The notes under the pieces are model-generated. The model did no database searches and was not told the DNA's origin. It saw only the letters and a list, made by a program, of their open reading frames with translations. Made by a program: the position numbers and the translations under genes. This document shows, in pieces, positions 1 to 8,709 of a stretch of DNA of 47,120 nt (the first letter of the stretch is position 1; the number at the start of each line of letters is the position of its first letter). This stretch comes from an uncultured Bacillus sp. (GTDB lineage Bacteria; Bacillota; Bacilli; Bacillales; Cytobacillaceae), in contig CALCRD010000426.1 of assembly GCA_937894355.1 (NCBI GenBank), positions 1 through 47,120 on the forward strand. The letters run 5' to 3'.

Positions 1-1
1 C

Positions 2-946
2 TATATTTTAGCCAGTGAGCTGGAAAATAAGTTTACAGTCTTTTTTAGAAAAATTTTTCCGAAACTACTCGTACCGATTGTCATTTTCCAGATTATATCG
101 TCCTTCCTTGTGATTAATGACACTGGTGTAACTCATAATCGTTATTTTGTTATCTTGTTTGGTATTTTCGCAGCAATAGTAGGTCTATTATTGAGCTTTT
201 TATCAGTTCGAAAAAATGGCCTTATTGCCGCAGTCTTGATTGTATTTGCGACCATTTCGATTGTGCCACCTGTTGATGCATTTACCGTAAGTCGGGTAAA
301 TCAGACTGATAGGATGGAAACTGTGCTTGTGAAAAATAACATGCTTGAAAATAATCAAATCAAGCCAAATGACTCGATTTCTGATAAAGATAAACAAACG
401 ATTACAACGGCTATCCAATATTTAAGTATGATGGAGTATACAAAGAAAATCGATTGGATACCAGATAATTTTGATGTTTATCAAGATTTTAAAAAGACGT
501 TTGGATTTAGTGAGTATCAAAAACCAGATGAACATTATCAAGGGGTATATCTGGGCACTGACAGGTCTACTCCAATAAATATTAAAGACTTTGATACATT
601 TGTTACAATCAATCTATCTATGAATGAAAAGAATAATGAAGAGAAGATTTTTGAGTTTGAAAAAGAAGGTAAACAATACACCATGCTTAAAGTCTTTAAC
701 AAGGAGCAAACTCTTAAATTAATCGGGGAAAATGACCAAGAGCTGATCAGCTTTAATACACAGGAACTATATGATAGATTTTCCGATTATACTGCAACGA
801 AGGAGTTAATTTCGGTAGATGAAGCAACGTTCACAAAGGAAAATCAACAAGCCAAAATCTCCATTGTAGTGCAAAATATTAGCCTAGAAAAACAAAATCA
901 ACAATACAACAACGCCGAAATATACCTTTTCGTTCAAATAAAATAG
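2..946 (+). CDS. DUF4153-type membrane protein, 3' part (5' end outside window)
   Basis: The reading frame is open from base 2, so the gene starts before the window; the GTG at 110 is internal. The visible part begins with hydrophobic segments: a VPIVIFQIISSFLVI stretch, then FVILFGIFAAIVGLLLSFL and an AAVLIVFATISIV stretch ending near the VDAFTVSR motif. A hydrophilic domain of about 220 residues follows, probably extracytoplasmic. This layout, with hydrophobic helices followed by a PPVDAFTVSR-like junction, matches the C-terminal part of DUF4153 membrane proteins as I recall them. Function is unknown. The gene ends at a hairpin terminator at about 1014-1050. Family assignment is moderately sure; no catalytic motif is visible. 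Confidence 0.7.
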   Translation, partial: YILASELENKFTVFFRKIFPKLLVPIVIFQIISSFLVINDTGVTHNRYFVILFGIFAAIVGLLLSFLSVRKNGLIAAVLIVFATISIVPPVDAFTVSRVNQTDRMETVLVKNNMLENNQIKPNDSISDKDKQTITTAIQYLSMMEYTKKIDWIPDNFDVYQDFKKTFGFSEYQKPDEHYQGVYLGTDRSTPINIKDFDTFVTINLSMNEKNNEEKIFEFEKEGKQYTMLKVFNKEQTLKLIGENDQELISFNTQELYDRFSDYTATKELISVDEATFTKENQQAKISIVVQNISLEKQNQQYNNAEIYLFVQIK

Positions 947-1013
947 GACGCCAAGGGGGGCAATGGAAACAACGATCCAACACGTCATTAATCCATGGTA
1001 AATCCAAGTAAAA

Positions 1014-1052
1014 AAAGCTCCCAACCTAACAAAATAGGTGGGAGCTTCTTTG
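1014..1052. terminator. Intrinsic terminator between convergent genes
   Basis: The arms GCTCCCAACCTA and TAGGTGGGAGC pair with one bulge around a short A-rich loop. The right arm is followed by a T-rich run and the left arm is preceded by an A-run, so the hairpin could stop transcription from both sides. It lies between the DUF4153-type gene (plus) and the YbjQ pair (minus). Confidence 0.75.
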
Positions 1053-1180
1053 ATTGTTTAAATCCAATATCAATAATGCTAGACATCCATCAGTTTTCCA
1101 GAAGATGTGTAGCGCTCGAGAGTTTATCCCAGATTAACGAGTAGTCATGCCACCAGTAGAAGGTTTTTCCCTTGAGGTAA

Positions 1181-1405
1181 TTATTCTTCCTTATAGTACC
1201 GCTCACCAGTATCAGGATTATAATAGACGATTAACCTCTTTTTTGTTGTCGGATCTATTGAAATTTCGTTTGTTCGGAGGAACCCTTCGGGAACATCAGT
1301 CCCGTGTTTATTTTTGAAACGGCGGTCCCAGATAAACCAGGAGACCATGATTAATACAAGTAGGAGAATCAGTTGTAACCCAAAATAGCCGAAAATCCAT
1401 TCCAT
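1181..1405 (-). CDS. Small single-pass membrane protein, hypothetical
   Basis: A 74-residue protein. Residues about 4-26 (FGYFGLQLILLLVLIMVSWF) form one membrane helix. A basic, hydrophilic tail of about 48 residues follows, ending with an NPDTGERYYKEE-like sequence that suggests a small beta-hairpin domain. It lies 2 nt downstream of the YbjQ-family gene, so the two are almost certainly cotranscribed. I do not recognise the family; the function could be a membrane partner of YbjQ, but that is inference from the neighbourhood only. Confidence 0.65.
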   Translation of the reverse strand: MEWIFGYFGLQLILLLVLIMVSWFIWDRRFKNKHGTDVPEGFLRTNEISIDPTTKKRLIVYYNPDTGERYYKEE

Positions 1406-1407
1406 GT

Positions 1408-1728
1408 TTAAACCTGCTCAATAATAACTGCCGTTCCGTAGGCAACGATTTCGCTCATGTTTTGAGCAATCTCTCCAGAATCAAAGCGCATCATAACAAT
1501 CGCATTCGCTCCCATCGCTTTTGCATTTATCACCATCCGGTCCATAGCTTGCTTTCTAGCATCCTCGAGCATCTCAGTATATTGACTTATTTCCCCACCA
1601 ACAAGACCTTTTATTGATGCCAAAATATCTTTGCCAATCCCGCGGGCTCTAACCGTTAATCCGAAAACAGGACCTTTCACTTCAGTTACTTTATAATTAG
1701 GAATGTTTTCTGTAGTTACAATTATCAT
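1408..1728 (-). CDS. YbjQ/UPF0145 (DUF74) family protein
   Basis: A 106-residue protein of the small UPF0145/YbjQ family, which forms oligomeric rings and is of uncertain function, sometimes called a heavy-metal-binding domain. The family pattern is clear: an N-terminal strand MIIVTTENIP, a VKGPVFGLTVRARGIGKD segment, an alpha-helical A-x-x-R-x-x-A-x-x-R-M region, and GANAIVMMRFDSGEI near the C-terminus. Length matches the family (about 100-110 residues). GGAGTG lies about 12 nt upstream of the ATG. It is the first gene of a two-gene minus-strand operon with the small membrane protein that follows. Confidence 0.9.
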   Translation of the reverse strand: MIIVTTENIPNYKVTEVKGPVFGLTVRARGIGKDILASIKGLVGGEISQYTEMLEDARKQAMDRMVINAKAMGANAIVMMRFDSGEIAQNMSEIVAYGTAVIIEQV

Positions 1729-1878
1729 AAATCAATGTCACTCCATTCTCAAAATGTTTCAAAAACAATTCAGTATTCACTATGTAGAAATATTCCTATT
1801 GTCGTAATTAGTATATGTTTGACAAAGCTACCACATACCACTAAACCTAGGAGCTACAACAAATAGTGCTAGGAGTTG

Positions 1879-1925
1879 GAAAAAAAGCCCTACGCAAAAA
1901 CTGTTCACGTAGGGCTTGGTTTTTA
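1879..1925 (-). terminator. Intrinsic terminator downstream of the 88-aa gene
   Basis: AAGCCCTACG at 1885-1894 pairs with CGTAGGGCTT at 1908-1917. Read on the minus strand the hairpin is followed by a T-run, as expected for the end of the minus-strand gene at 1995-2261. A weaker T-tract on the plus strand means it may act both ways. Confidence 0.75.
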
Positions 1926-1994
1926 GCCTTGCTATTCATTCATATAAATGATTAGATTCCAGATATCCAGATAATTTTTTGGTGATTTTTCCGT

Positions 1995-2261
1995 TTAAGT
2001 TAAAGTTTCTTTCGTTTTCCTTGCCTGTATTTCTGATAATTTTAGATTAAAATGCATTTTGTAAACGATTGAGTCCTCGTCAGTAGAAATTGTGTGTTTG
2101 ACGTAATCCCCGGTATAAGTTCTACAATCCTCATCAAATAGAAAACAAACCTGACCATTTCTTGCAGAGTCCAGCAAACCTAAAATTAGATCCGGCTTTT
2201 TATAAGACTTTTCACGAATTATTTCTTGGGTTCCAGCGTTTATAATATGTAATTTATACAA
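1995..2261 (-). CDS. Hypothetical protein, 88 aa
   Basis: The TTG start at 2261 is preceded by a strong GGGAGGTG site with a 6-nt gap, which makes this a real gene despite its size. The protein is soluble, with no signal peptide or membrane helix; it opens with a beta-rich YKLHIINAGT segment and contains a Cys-bearing stretch (QVCFLFDEDCRTY). I do not recognise the family. It stands alone and ends at the terminator at about 1900. Confidence 0.65.
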   Translation of the reverse strand: MYKLHIINAGTQEIIREKSYKKPDLILGLLDSARNGQVCFLFDEDCRTYTGDYVKHTISTDEDSIVYKMHFNLKLSEIQARKTKETLT

Positions 2262-2639
2262 TTAGAGCACCTCCCAAATATTATCAAATTAAGCATAAAT
2301 CATTTCGGGATGGAAAAACTCAGGTAATTGTGAATATTTAAAGAACAAGGAACCATTGAGCAGGGGGGGACGGCTCTCCTGTCCTTTTTATATAAAATAT
2401 CAACCTAGGGCAACCCAATATCTGCCGAAAGATTGAAGCAGGAGAACCGTCTTTCTGCATTCTAGTTCCATATATTTTCAATAAATAATAATATGTATGT
2501 TGACAATCTATTAATATATGTTAAAGTAATCTTATAAGTTTTATCGGTTTTATTGGTATGCTTTTTCCTTTTAGATAAACGATTAAGCTTAAACGGTGCG
2601 CAAAAATTAATAAAGTTTAAGTAATTTACTTTCTGCCCA
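2262..2639. repeat. Spacer with an inverted pair of a short dispersed repeat
   Basis: No convincing gene. Around 2364-2382 and, inverted, around 2434-2452 lie two degenerate copies of a short repeat with consensus near GGGGACGGTTCTCCTGCTTC. Further copies occur near 4603, 5203, 5237 and 27272. The pair here could fold into a long imperfect hairpin. The rest (2460-2639) is AT-rich with no supported ORF; the minus-strand 90-codon frame here has no ribosome binding site and a low-complexity product. Confidence 0.55.
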
Positions 2640-2693
2640 CTGGTCGACCAGAGGCTCAGAGGACAAACGATTTCGTTGTCTCCTGAGCTTTTT
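2640..2693 (+). promoter_or_regulatory. 12-bp palindrome followed directly by a terminator-like hairpin
   Basis: CTGGTCGACCAG at 2640-2651 is a perfect palindrome. It is followed at once by GCTCAGAGGACAAACGA (2654-2670) and its imperfect complement TCGTTGTCTCCTGAGC (2673-2688), then a T-run. The second element looks like an intrinsic terminator, but no plus-strand gene precedes it. A short leader RNA or attenuator for the SDR gene 150 nt downstream is possible. An operator over a terminator is another reading. The function is inferred. Confidence 0.45.
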
Positions 2694-2840
2694 GTCGTGG
2701 TAAATGAAAACAAACTGGATATTTTAGCAATCAATCGGTTTTTTATGGGAAATAACTATTTTCGTTTCTTATTACAAACAAAAGTGTTTTAGCATTAGAT
2801 TATTCATTTAGTGCTTTTCCAAAATTAAGGGGGAAATGAT

Positions 2841-3683
2841 ATGTCAGAACAAAAAATTTGGTTTATTACAGGAACTTCAACAGGATTTGGGCGTACTTTA
2901 GCAGAGCTATTAATCGAAAAGGGGGCTAAAGTGGTCGCAACCGCAAGAGATCTTTCCAAAATCGAGGATTTAGAGTTGTTAGCTCCAGAACGAGTCAAAG
3001 CAGTCCAATTAGATGTACAAAATGAAGAGGCAGCAAGGCAAGCAATTCAAAGTGCTGTTGATGCTTTTGGACGAATTGATGTTGTGGTAAATAATGCTGG
3101 ATATGGATTAATTGGAGCATTAGAAGAGTTATCATTAGCAGAAATTCGCAACCAATTTGAAACAAACGTATTTGGTGTAATTCACGTTACAAAAGCGGCA
3201 ATACCACTATTTAGAAAGCAACAAACTGGGCATTTTATCAATATCTCATCAGTCGGTGGAGTAATTGGCTCTGCAGGTGTAGGTATTTATAATAGCTCGA
3301 AGTTTGCGCTTGAAGGGATTTCAGAGGCACTAGCTGAAGAACTAGCTCCACTAGGGGTTAAAACAACCATAATTGAACCAGGTGCATTTCGTACCGATTG
3401 GGCTGGACGTTCATTAGTACGCTCTAATCCAATCGAAGAATATGATCAAACAGCTGGTGCGACACGACACAGAATCGTAAGTAATAATGGTAAACAAAAA
3501 GGTGACCCAAGAATTTTGGCTGAGATTTTAGTTCGTGTTACTGAGGAAGAAAATCCTCCTCTACGTTTGCCGTTAGGAACAGACGTATATGATCGAATCC
3601 GCTTAAAACTAGAAGGCCAATTGGAAGATTTACATCAATGGAGAGATTTAACTATTTCAACTGACTTTAAAAAATTAGTATAA
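2841..3683 (+). CDS. Short-chain dehydrogenase/reductase (SDR) family oxidoreductase
   Basis: A 280-residue classical SDR that should reduce or oxidise a carbonyl/alcohol with NAD(P)H; the substrate is unknown. The cofactor motif TGTSTGFG (residues 10-17), NNAG (84-87), catalytic Ser (ISS, about 137), and Tyr150/Lys154 in YNSSK are all present, and the PGAFRTDW segment after the active site is typical of the subfamily often called oxidoreductase/retinol-dehydrogenase-like. Length is normal. AAGGGGGAAA precedes the ATG with good spacing. It is monocistronic, with the candidate leader element at 2640-2693 upstream. Arg37 after the second strand (TARD) suggests NADP(H) preference. Confidence 0.93.
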   Translation: MSEQKIWFITGTSTGFGRTLAELLIEKGAKVVATARDLSKIEDLELLAPERVKAVQLDVQNEEAARQAIQSAVDAFGRIDVVVNNAGYGLIGALEELSLAEIRNQFETNVFGVIHVTKAAIPLFRKQQTGHFINISSVGGVIGSAGVGIYNSSKFALEGISEALAEELAPLGVKTTIIEPGAFRTDWAGRSLVRSNPIEEYDQTAGATRHRIVSNNGKQKGDPRILAEILVRVTEEENPPLRLPLGTDVYDRIRLKLEGQLEDLHQWRDLTISTDFKKLV

Positions 3684-4067
3684 ACGATTAGGAACTGGCA
3701 CTCTATAAAAAACATTATTCACAGTGCCAAGTGAATGATTTCATTTTCCTAGTATTTTGGTCGAGTTTTTTACATCAGTTCCACAACAAACAATGGCGAC
3801 TCTACAAAAGAGTCGCCATTGTTTGTAATCATTTCAACCGGCAAGTTAGTAAAAAGATGTGGTGCAATATGGAACGGTCAAAATCACCAGTGTATTTCGA
3901 ATTTTTTTAAAAAAATAATCGCTAACTGTGAGTAATTACTAAAATTGTTGGCTGTATATTGGTATAATAATATTCGAAGATTAAGGGCAAATAGGAATTA
4001 TTTCTCTGGAGTAGTTTAAGATCTAGTTGAGAGGTTTTTATCTTTTACAAACTAAGGAGGTATTTAT
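3684..4067. terminator. Spacer with an 18-bp perfect hairpin (3786-3826)
   Basis: ACAAACAATGGCGACTCT (3786-3803) and its exact reverse complement (3809-3826) surround a 5-nt loop. It is symmetrical, with A-rich and T-rich flanks, and can serve as a terminator for the SDR gene. A weaker GGCACT/AGTGCC inverted repeat lies at about 3692-3728. The remainder contains no supported gene. AAGGAGG at about 4054 belongs to the next gene. Confidence 0.75.
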
Positions 4068-4592
4068 ATGGATATCGCTAAACAAAAAGAAATTATTGCT
4101 TTGCATGAGGAAGCTCATGCTTTGGTTAATGAATACCAAATTAAAAGATATGCTGCTTTAGAGATTCATACTCCGAAATTGTTAGACTTGGCAGTCTCAG
4201 AATTCATTACTTATATAAAAAAGCAGGGATTTACTGTCAGTGGTGATAGACAAGGTGATTTGAAAGCAGATTCTGGAGATGGCCTCATTATTACTTTGAA
4301 TCGAAAACCTCATATTTTATCCGTACATATGCCGAATATGGAGTATTACAGCATTATGGTAGAATGCACTCTAGAACCCCCAGAGAAACTGAATATAAGT
4401 ACAATATTAAGTCAAGACAGTCAAATCTCGGAATACTTAGAAATAATCAAAAAAACTAAAAGACAGATCATAGAGGTTGATAATACAAACTATCGCTACT
4501 CCCTATATAAGGAACCACATGATGGAAACTATGGGAAAAATATCAAGACCTTCAGGAGATTCTCAGAAATTTTAGAAATCATGTTTAGTTAA
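4068..4592 (+). CDS. Hypothetical protein, 174 aa
   Basis: The ATG is preceded by AAGGAGG at ideal spacing. The 174-residue product is soluble and charged: an N-terminal helix (residues 1-35, KQKEIIALHEEAHALVNEY), then a mixed alpha/beta part with a region rich in Asp/Gly (DRQGDLKADSGDG, about 61-73). There is no signal peptide, no membrane helix and no catalytic signature I can name. It stands alone, about 380 nt from the SDR gene and 890 nt from the defence operon. I do not recognise the family. Confidence 0.7.
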   Translation: MDIAKQKEIIALHEEAHALVNEYQIKRYAALEIHTPKLLDLAVSEFITYIKKQGFTVSGDRQGDLKADSGDGLIITLNRKPHILSVHMPNMEYYSIMVECTLEPPEKLNISTILSQDSQISEYLEIIKKTKRQIIEVDNTNYRYSLYKEPHDGNYGKNIKTFRRFSEILEIMFS

Positions 4593-5484
4593 AGAGGGAA
4601 CAAGGGGACGGATCTTCTGCCTCTTTGTTGTATCTGAAATCTGGTGAGCAGAATATTTTACTAATGTAAGCGTTTTCTGTTATAGTGATATTAGGTGGAC
4701 GGCATGCGTGGTCGTCGAGGTATTTAGCGTAGGTGGGGCTAATACTAGGGGAATATCTGATGTTTGCATGAAATATTATCTGTAAAATGGATACGATTAG
4801 CAAATAAATTAAAAGGAAAAATCATTTAAAGGGGTTTGGTGCAAACGGCACCAAGTCCTTTTTTAGTTATCGCAGAAAAAAGGCTAGTAGACCCCGACTA
4901 GTGGAAGTTTCAAATTATGAGGTGAAGGGAAACTTCTAATGTGTTTTTGTTTTCTAGTTTTAAATAATTTGTCCTGAAATCATTTACTTGTAAATAACCC
5001 TTACCAAAGTTGGTGAGGGTTATTTTATATGAAGCTGTAAGATGATGGATAAGAGGAGCTGAAAGTAATCCACAGAATTCAATAATTTCACCTCAAATAA
5101 AGCTCTCCTCTCAAAAAAATATAGAAATCGCAGACCCTACCAAAACAAAACTAGGAACATCCACAAAAATATGTAAAAAGTATGCAAATTTAACCATGAA
5201 AAGAAGCAGGAGAACCGCCCCTGTGACCCAAAAAAGCAGAAGGACTGTTCCGTTCCTGCCCTGGTGGCACGCCGCCTTAAGCCACAACTGTGTGGTCTAA
5301 AAAGGTTCACAGGATGTTGGTTTTATGAAGGTGGAAAAGTGTAAATATTTAGTAAAATGTAAGGGTAGTGTGTCTTTTCTGAATAGAATGATTTGGATTT
5401 TAGGGGGATTATGAATGAAGATTATTAGTTGGCCACCGTAATTGCAATAAAAATAGAGGGATAGAGAAAATGGGAGGGCTTAAA
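4593..5484. other. 890-bp gene-free spacer with two hairpins and several dispersed-repeat copies
   Basis: Terminator-like hairpins lie at 4828-4865 (TTGGTGC/GCACCAA plus a T-run) and 4993-5027 (a 15-bp stem with one wobble pair plus TTTT). Copies of the GGGGACGG-type repeat occur at about 4603-4621 and, inverted, at 5203-5219 and about 5235-5259. No ORF here has both a ribosome binding site and a plausible product. The final 100 bp probably carries the promoter of the McrBC-like operon, but I cannot fix the boxes. This repeat-rich spacer marks the left edge of the defence island. Confidence 0.6.
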
Positions 5485-6657
5485 ATGAAAGACCAGGAAA
5501 AGGAAATTTGGAAATGGACGATTGATTGTTTTTCAGATAAAGAGATCGCCAATTTTGCACAAGGAATGGAGATTAAAATTCCGGGTTTTCGGCAAATAAA
5601 TTCAGCGAATAAAAACTTTAAATTATTACGTCCCAAACTCATTCAAGCCATTTGCCAACCCAAAAATATCAATGATTTAAAGGGTTTTTTTCAATCATTA
5701 ACAAATAAGGATATTCAAAATTCAGATGACTTTTTTGGTAAAAATAAAGAAGAATTGCTAGAGATTATTGAAAATAGCACTATAAAACCATCGTGGTTAT
5801 TCTGTCTACTGCTCTCAAGCGATGAAGAAAACGATGTCAATAATGCCTATGATTTATTTGCTGGATGGAAAGAAGAAGGGAAACTTGATTTCTTAGAAAA
5901 CCGAGCAGGCGAGAGTGAGGATAGAGAAACAGAACCAGAGGGAACAAACCAGACAAACCACGAACAGGAGTCCAATTATGCACTTCTCGAGAATGATTTG
6001 GCTGAAGCCTTAAAAATAGTGAAGAGTTTAGAGAAAAAACTTAATAAATCAGAACATAAAAATGAAGAAAACAAGGCCAAGATTGCAACCATGCAGACTT
6101 CTTTTGAAACGCAGAAAAAGCTGTGGAAAGAAGAAAAAAAGGACCTTGTTCACCAAATGCAAACGCTAAAAAGCGAACTAGGAAAGATAAAGAATAAGTC
6201 GATTAGGGTTACAACTGAAAAGGAAGAGCTGCAGAAAAAGTTTAATCAACAACTAGAAGAATTAAAGAAAAAGGATGCTGAAATTGCCAGTTTAAATGCT
6301 GAACTTTTAAATACAAGAACAGCACTGGAACTTGAAAAAAATCATATCGAAAATCCCAGGGAAGTAACACCTGTTCAGACTAATAAACCAGTAAGCAAAA
6401 TTAAAGTCGCCATCATTGGCGATCCCAAGAATACTAGAGTGCAGCACTATCAAAAATTTGATCTTGATATTGTCGAAGTGGCTGAAATAGAAGATGAAAA
6501 AAATAAACAAGTATTTGATCATGCTGATCAAATTTGGGTACTGAACTACAAAACACCTATTCGGGCAAAAAAGCGAGTTAGGTCCTTATTGAACGGAAGA
6601 CCTATCAAAGAGTTTGATACATTTGTAGACTTAGAGAACTATATGGTGAAGGGATAG
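5485..6657 (+). CDS. Coiled-coil protein with a C-terminal Rossmann-like (DUF2325-like) domain, first gene of the McrBC-like operon
   Basis: A 390-residue protein. GGGAGGG sits before the ATG at 5485, so the in-frame ATG at 5470 overlaps the ribosome binding site and is not used. There are three parts. Residues 1-130 are a mostly helical domain I do not recognise. Residues about 150-280 are a long Glu/Lys coiled coil. The last 85 residues begin KIKVAIIGDP and contain HADQIWVLNY, the order of elements seen in DUF2325 domains (an IVGG-like strand, then ADxxWVN), so a tentative DUF2325 relation. It lies 6 nt before the McrB-like gene and is surely cotranscribed. A coiled coil next to an McrB/McrC-like pair recalls the CoCoNuT class of type IV-like systems. 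Its job, as target sensor or scaffold, is inferred. Confidence 0.75.
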   Translation: MKDQEKEIWKWTIDCFSDKEIANFAQGMEIKIPGFRQINSANKNFKLLRPKLIQAICQPKNINDLKGFFQSLTNKDIQNSDDFFGKNKEELLEIIENSTIKPSWLFCLLLSSDEENDVNNAYDLFAGWKEEGKLDFLENRAGESEDRETEPEGTNQTNHEQESNYALLENDLAEALKIVKSLEKKLNKSEHKNEENKAKIATMQTSFETQKKLWKEEKKDLVHQMQTLKSELGKIKNKSIRVTTEKEELQKKFNQQLEELKKKDAEIASLNAELLNTRTALELEKNHIENPREVTPVQTNKPVSKIKVAIIGDPKNTRVQHYQKFDLDIVEVAEIEDEKNKQVFDHADQIWVLNYKTPIRAKKRVRSLLNGRPIKEFDTFVDLENYMVKG

Positions 6658-6663
6658 ATTCGG

Positions 6664-8709
6664 ATGAACAAGTCATGGAATGTTGATTTAGTTGGGGTGT
6701 TGGCAGATGAAGATTATGTTCTCAATTCAATAGATAAACAAGCAATCTATATTAATAGCCAGAATGTCATCCAATTTTTTGTAAAAATTATATCTGAGGC
6801 ACCCGAAAGTTTTCCAAACGTCAAACTAGTAACCTGTTTTGGGAACGATTTAGAGAAGTGGGGCTTTGAAGACAATTATCATAACCATCTCTTTGATCGC
6901 ATCAAGGCTTTGAAAGATTTCCTGAAAGATAATCTAGTTGTTTTCAAACCACAGCGGAAAGTTATCTACGATCACACAGAGGTTTATATTGCGAGGGAAA
7001 TCAAACTATTGCCCAAATCAGAAAGCTATTGTGATGAAGTATCACTCATCTCTTTACCAGTGTTCAGCGAGGAAGAGCATGGGTGTACGTTAGTAGAATT
7101 TACAGAAAAACTGAAAAAACGCAAATATGTCGGTAGAATTGAAAATATATCGATTGAAGCAAATGATACTCCAGAATTTGTCCTGTGGAAAAATGGTGAA
7201 TATGATTTTATCATTTTTGGAGAATTTGAGAATCACAATTATGCTCATGGTGGGTTTGCCTTTACGGTGAATAAACCAATTAAGTCAATCCCGTTCAAGG
7301 AAGAATGGATCGATGATTGTTATCAAAATGAGGACATTATGTTTGTTCCATTCGAGATTTATAGTTACATTTCAGGAATGATGACGGCTGCAGATACTAA
7401 TGGTGAAACAAATGATGGTCAAATTTTGGAACCTGCACAAGTTGCAACGAAACAAGTCGAAGTTACCACTGCTGAGGTCAATTTTTCAAAAAAACAAGAA
7501 GGAAATATGGTAGAACGAGCTGTTGGAGATGAGTTGGAACGAAAAGGGGAAATAGCACCTCAGTCTGAAGCCGCATTTTCTGAAGAAAAGCTGATGGATA
7601 AGTTTGTCCAGGTAACGCGAGAGCAGGGGTTGTTGTACGATGTTAAGGATCTTTACAATTTTCATACTGCGATGAAGTCGTCCAATTTAGTTATTCTTGC
7701 CGGGATGAGTGGGACGGGGAAATCGAAAATTGTTCAGGCGTATGGAAAAGCGCTCGGTTTGTTTGACAATTATCAAATGACGTTTATTCCAGTCCGACCA
7801 TCATGGACGGATGATGCTGATTTAATTGGTTATGCTGATACTCTCCATATGGTGTATCGGCCAGGAGATTCGGGGCTGATTAATGCGTTGATCAGTGCCA
7901 AAGAGAATAAGAAAAAGCTTCATATTATCTGTTTTGATGAGATGAATCTAGCGAGGGTGGAACATTATTTTTCGCAGTTTCTGTCTGTTCTTGAAATTGA
8001 ATCTGGACCTCGCCGGGTGCTAAGACTTTATAATGACAATTTGGAAAATAGGTTGTACAATTCAGCGCAATATCCGCCGGTATTTCCAATCGGGGACAAT
8101 GTTATTTTTGTCGGGACAGTCAATTTGGATGAATCGACCTATCATTTTTCGGATAAGGTCCTTGATCGCGCCAACGTCATATCGCTTAATGTGATGCCGT
8201 TTGGAAAGTTGAGGGAAGTGACAGAGGAAATGCTGACTGTTGCTGAAGAAAAAAGAGCGCCATTAAAAAAGGAAAAAGAGACTGTAAACTTTGAAATATA
8301 CGATGGTTTCAAACATAGTAGCCGACAAATTTTACTTAGTGAAAAGGAATTGTCATTGCTATGGGAGATTCATCAGGAATTACAAAAGGTCAGCAAAAAC
8401 ATGGGTGCGGGTCCAAGAATTGTGCGTCAAATTGACAAGTACCTGAAAAATTTGCCGCAAAATGAATATTTGAACCGGCAGGATGCCTTTGACCTGCAAA
8501 TCGTGCAACGGATTTTAACAAAAGTTAGAGGGCCTGAAGAGCAACTGAGACAGTTCTTTGGCGCTTATGATTTTCACAATGACTCGATAACTGACAGTAA
8601 ATTAGGGGATATTCTCGACTGCTACCATGATGTTTCTGAGTTTTACGAAACCAGAAATGTGATCATTCAAAAGGCGAAAGAGTTGAAGATAAATGGCTAT
8701 ACCCTTTAA
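6664..8709 (+). CDS. McrB-like AAA+ NTPase
   Basis: A 681-residue protein with an AAA+ motor in the C-terminal half. The Walker A is GMSGTGKS (residues 347-354, Lys353) and the Walker B is ICFDEMNLARVEHYF (Asp425/Glu426). Sensor-1 is Asn487 in GTVNLDES, and an arginine-finger motif DKVLDRAN has Arg502. The FDEMNLAR...E.YFS block is diagnostic of the McrB clade, although the classical McrB MNTADRS motif is replaced by VNLDEST. The N-terminal 290 residues are an unrecognised domain that may recognise the target. The 3' end overlaps the DUF2357 gene by 17 bp, so the two are translationally coupled. By analogy with McrBC it should form a ring that uses GTP or ATP to drive the partner nuclease; nucleotide choice cannot be read from the sequence. 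Confidence 0.88.
   Translation: MNKSWNVDLVGVLADEDYVLNSIDKQAIYINSQNVIQFFVKIISEAPESFPNVKLVTCFGNDLEKWGFEDNYHNHLFDRIKALKDFLKDNLVVFKPQRKVIYDHTEVYIAREIKLLPKSESYCDEVSLISLPVFSEEEHGCTLVEFTEKLKKRKYVGRIENISIEANDTPEFVLWKNGEYDFIIFGEFENHNYAHGGFAFTVNKPIKSIPFKEEWIDDCYQNEDIMFVPFEIYSYISGMMTAADTNGETNDGQILEPAQVATKQVEVTTAEVNFSKKQEGNMVERAVGDELERKGEIAPQSEAAFSEEKLMDKFVQVTREQGLLYDVKDLYNFHTAMKSSNLVILAGMSGTGKSKIVQAYGKALGLFDNYQMTFIPVRPSWTDDADLIGYADTLHMVYRPGDSGLINALISAKENKKKLHIICFDEMNLARVEHYFSQFLSVLEIESGPRRVLRLYNDNLENRLYNSAQYPPVFPIGDNVIFVGTVNLDESTYHFSDKVLDRANVISLNVMPFGKLREVTEEMLTVAEEKRAPLKKEKETVNFEIYDGFKHSSRQILLSEKELSLLWEIHQELQKVSKNMGAGPRIVRQIDKYLKNLPQNEYLNRQDAFDLQIVQRILTKVRGPEEQLRQFFGAYDFHNDSITDSKLGDILDCYHDVSEFYETRNVIIQKAKELKINGYTL

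Noticed and set aside
2462..2734. 90-codon minus-strand frame
   Set aside because: No ribosome binding site, low-complexity product, and it crosses a palindrome and a terminator hairpin.
4585..4803. 72-codon minus-strand frame after the 174-aa gene
   Set aside because: No initiation signal, overlaps the end of the previous gene and a dispersed repeat.
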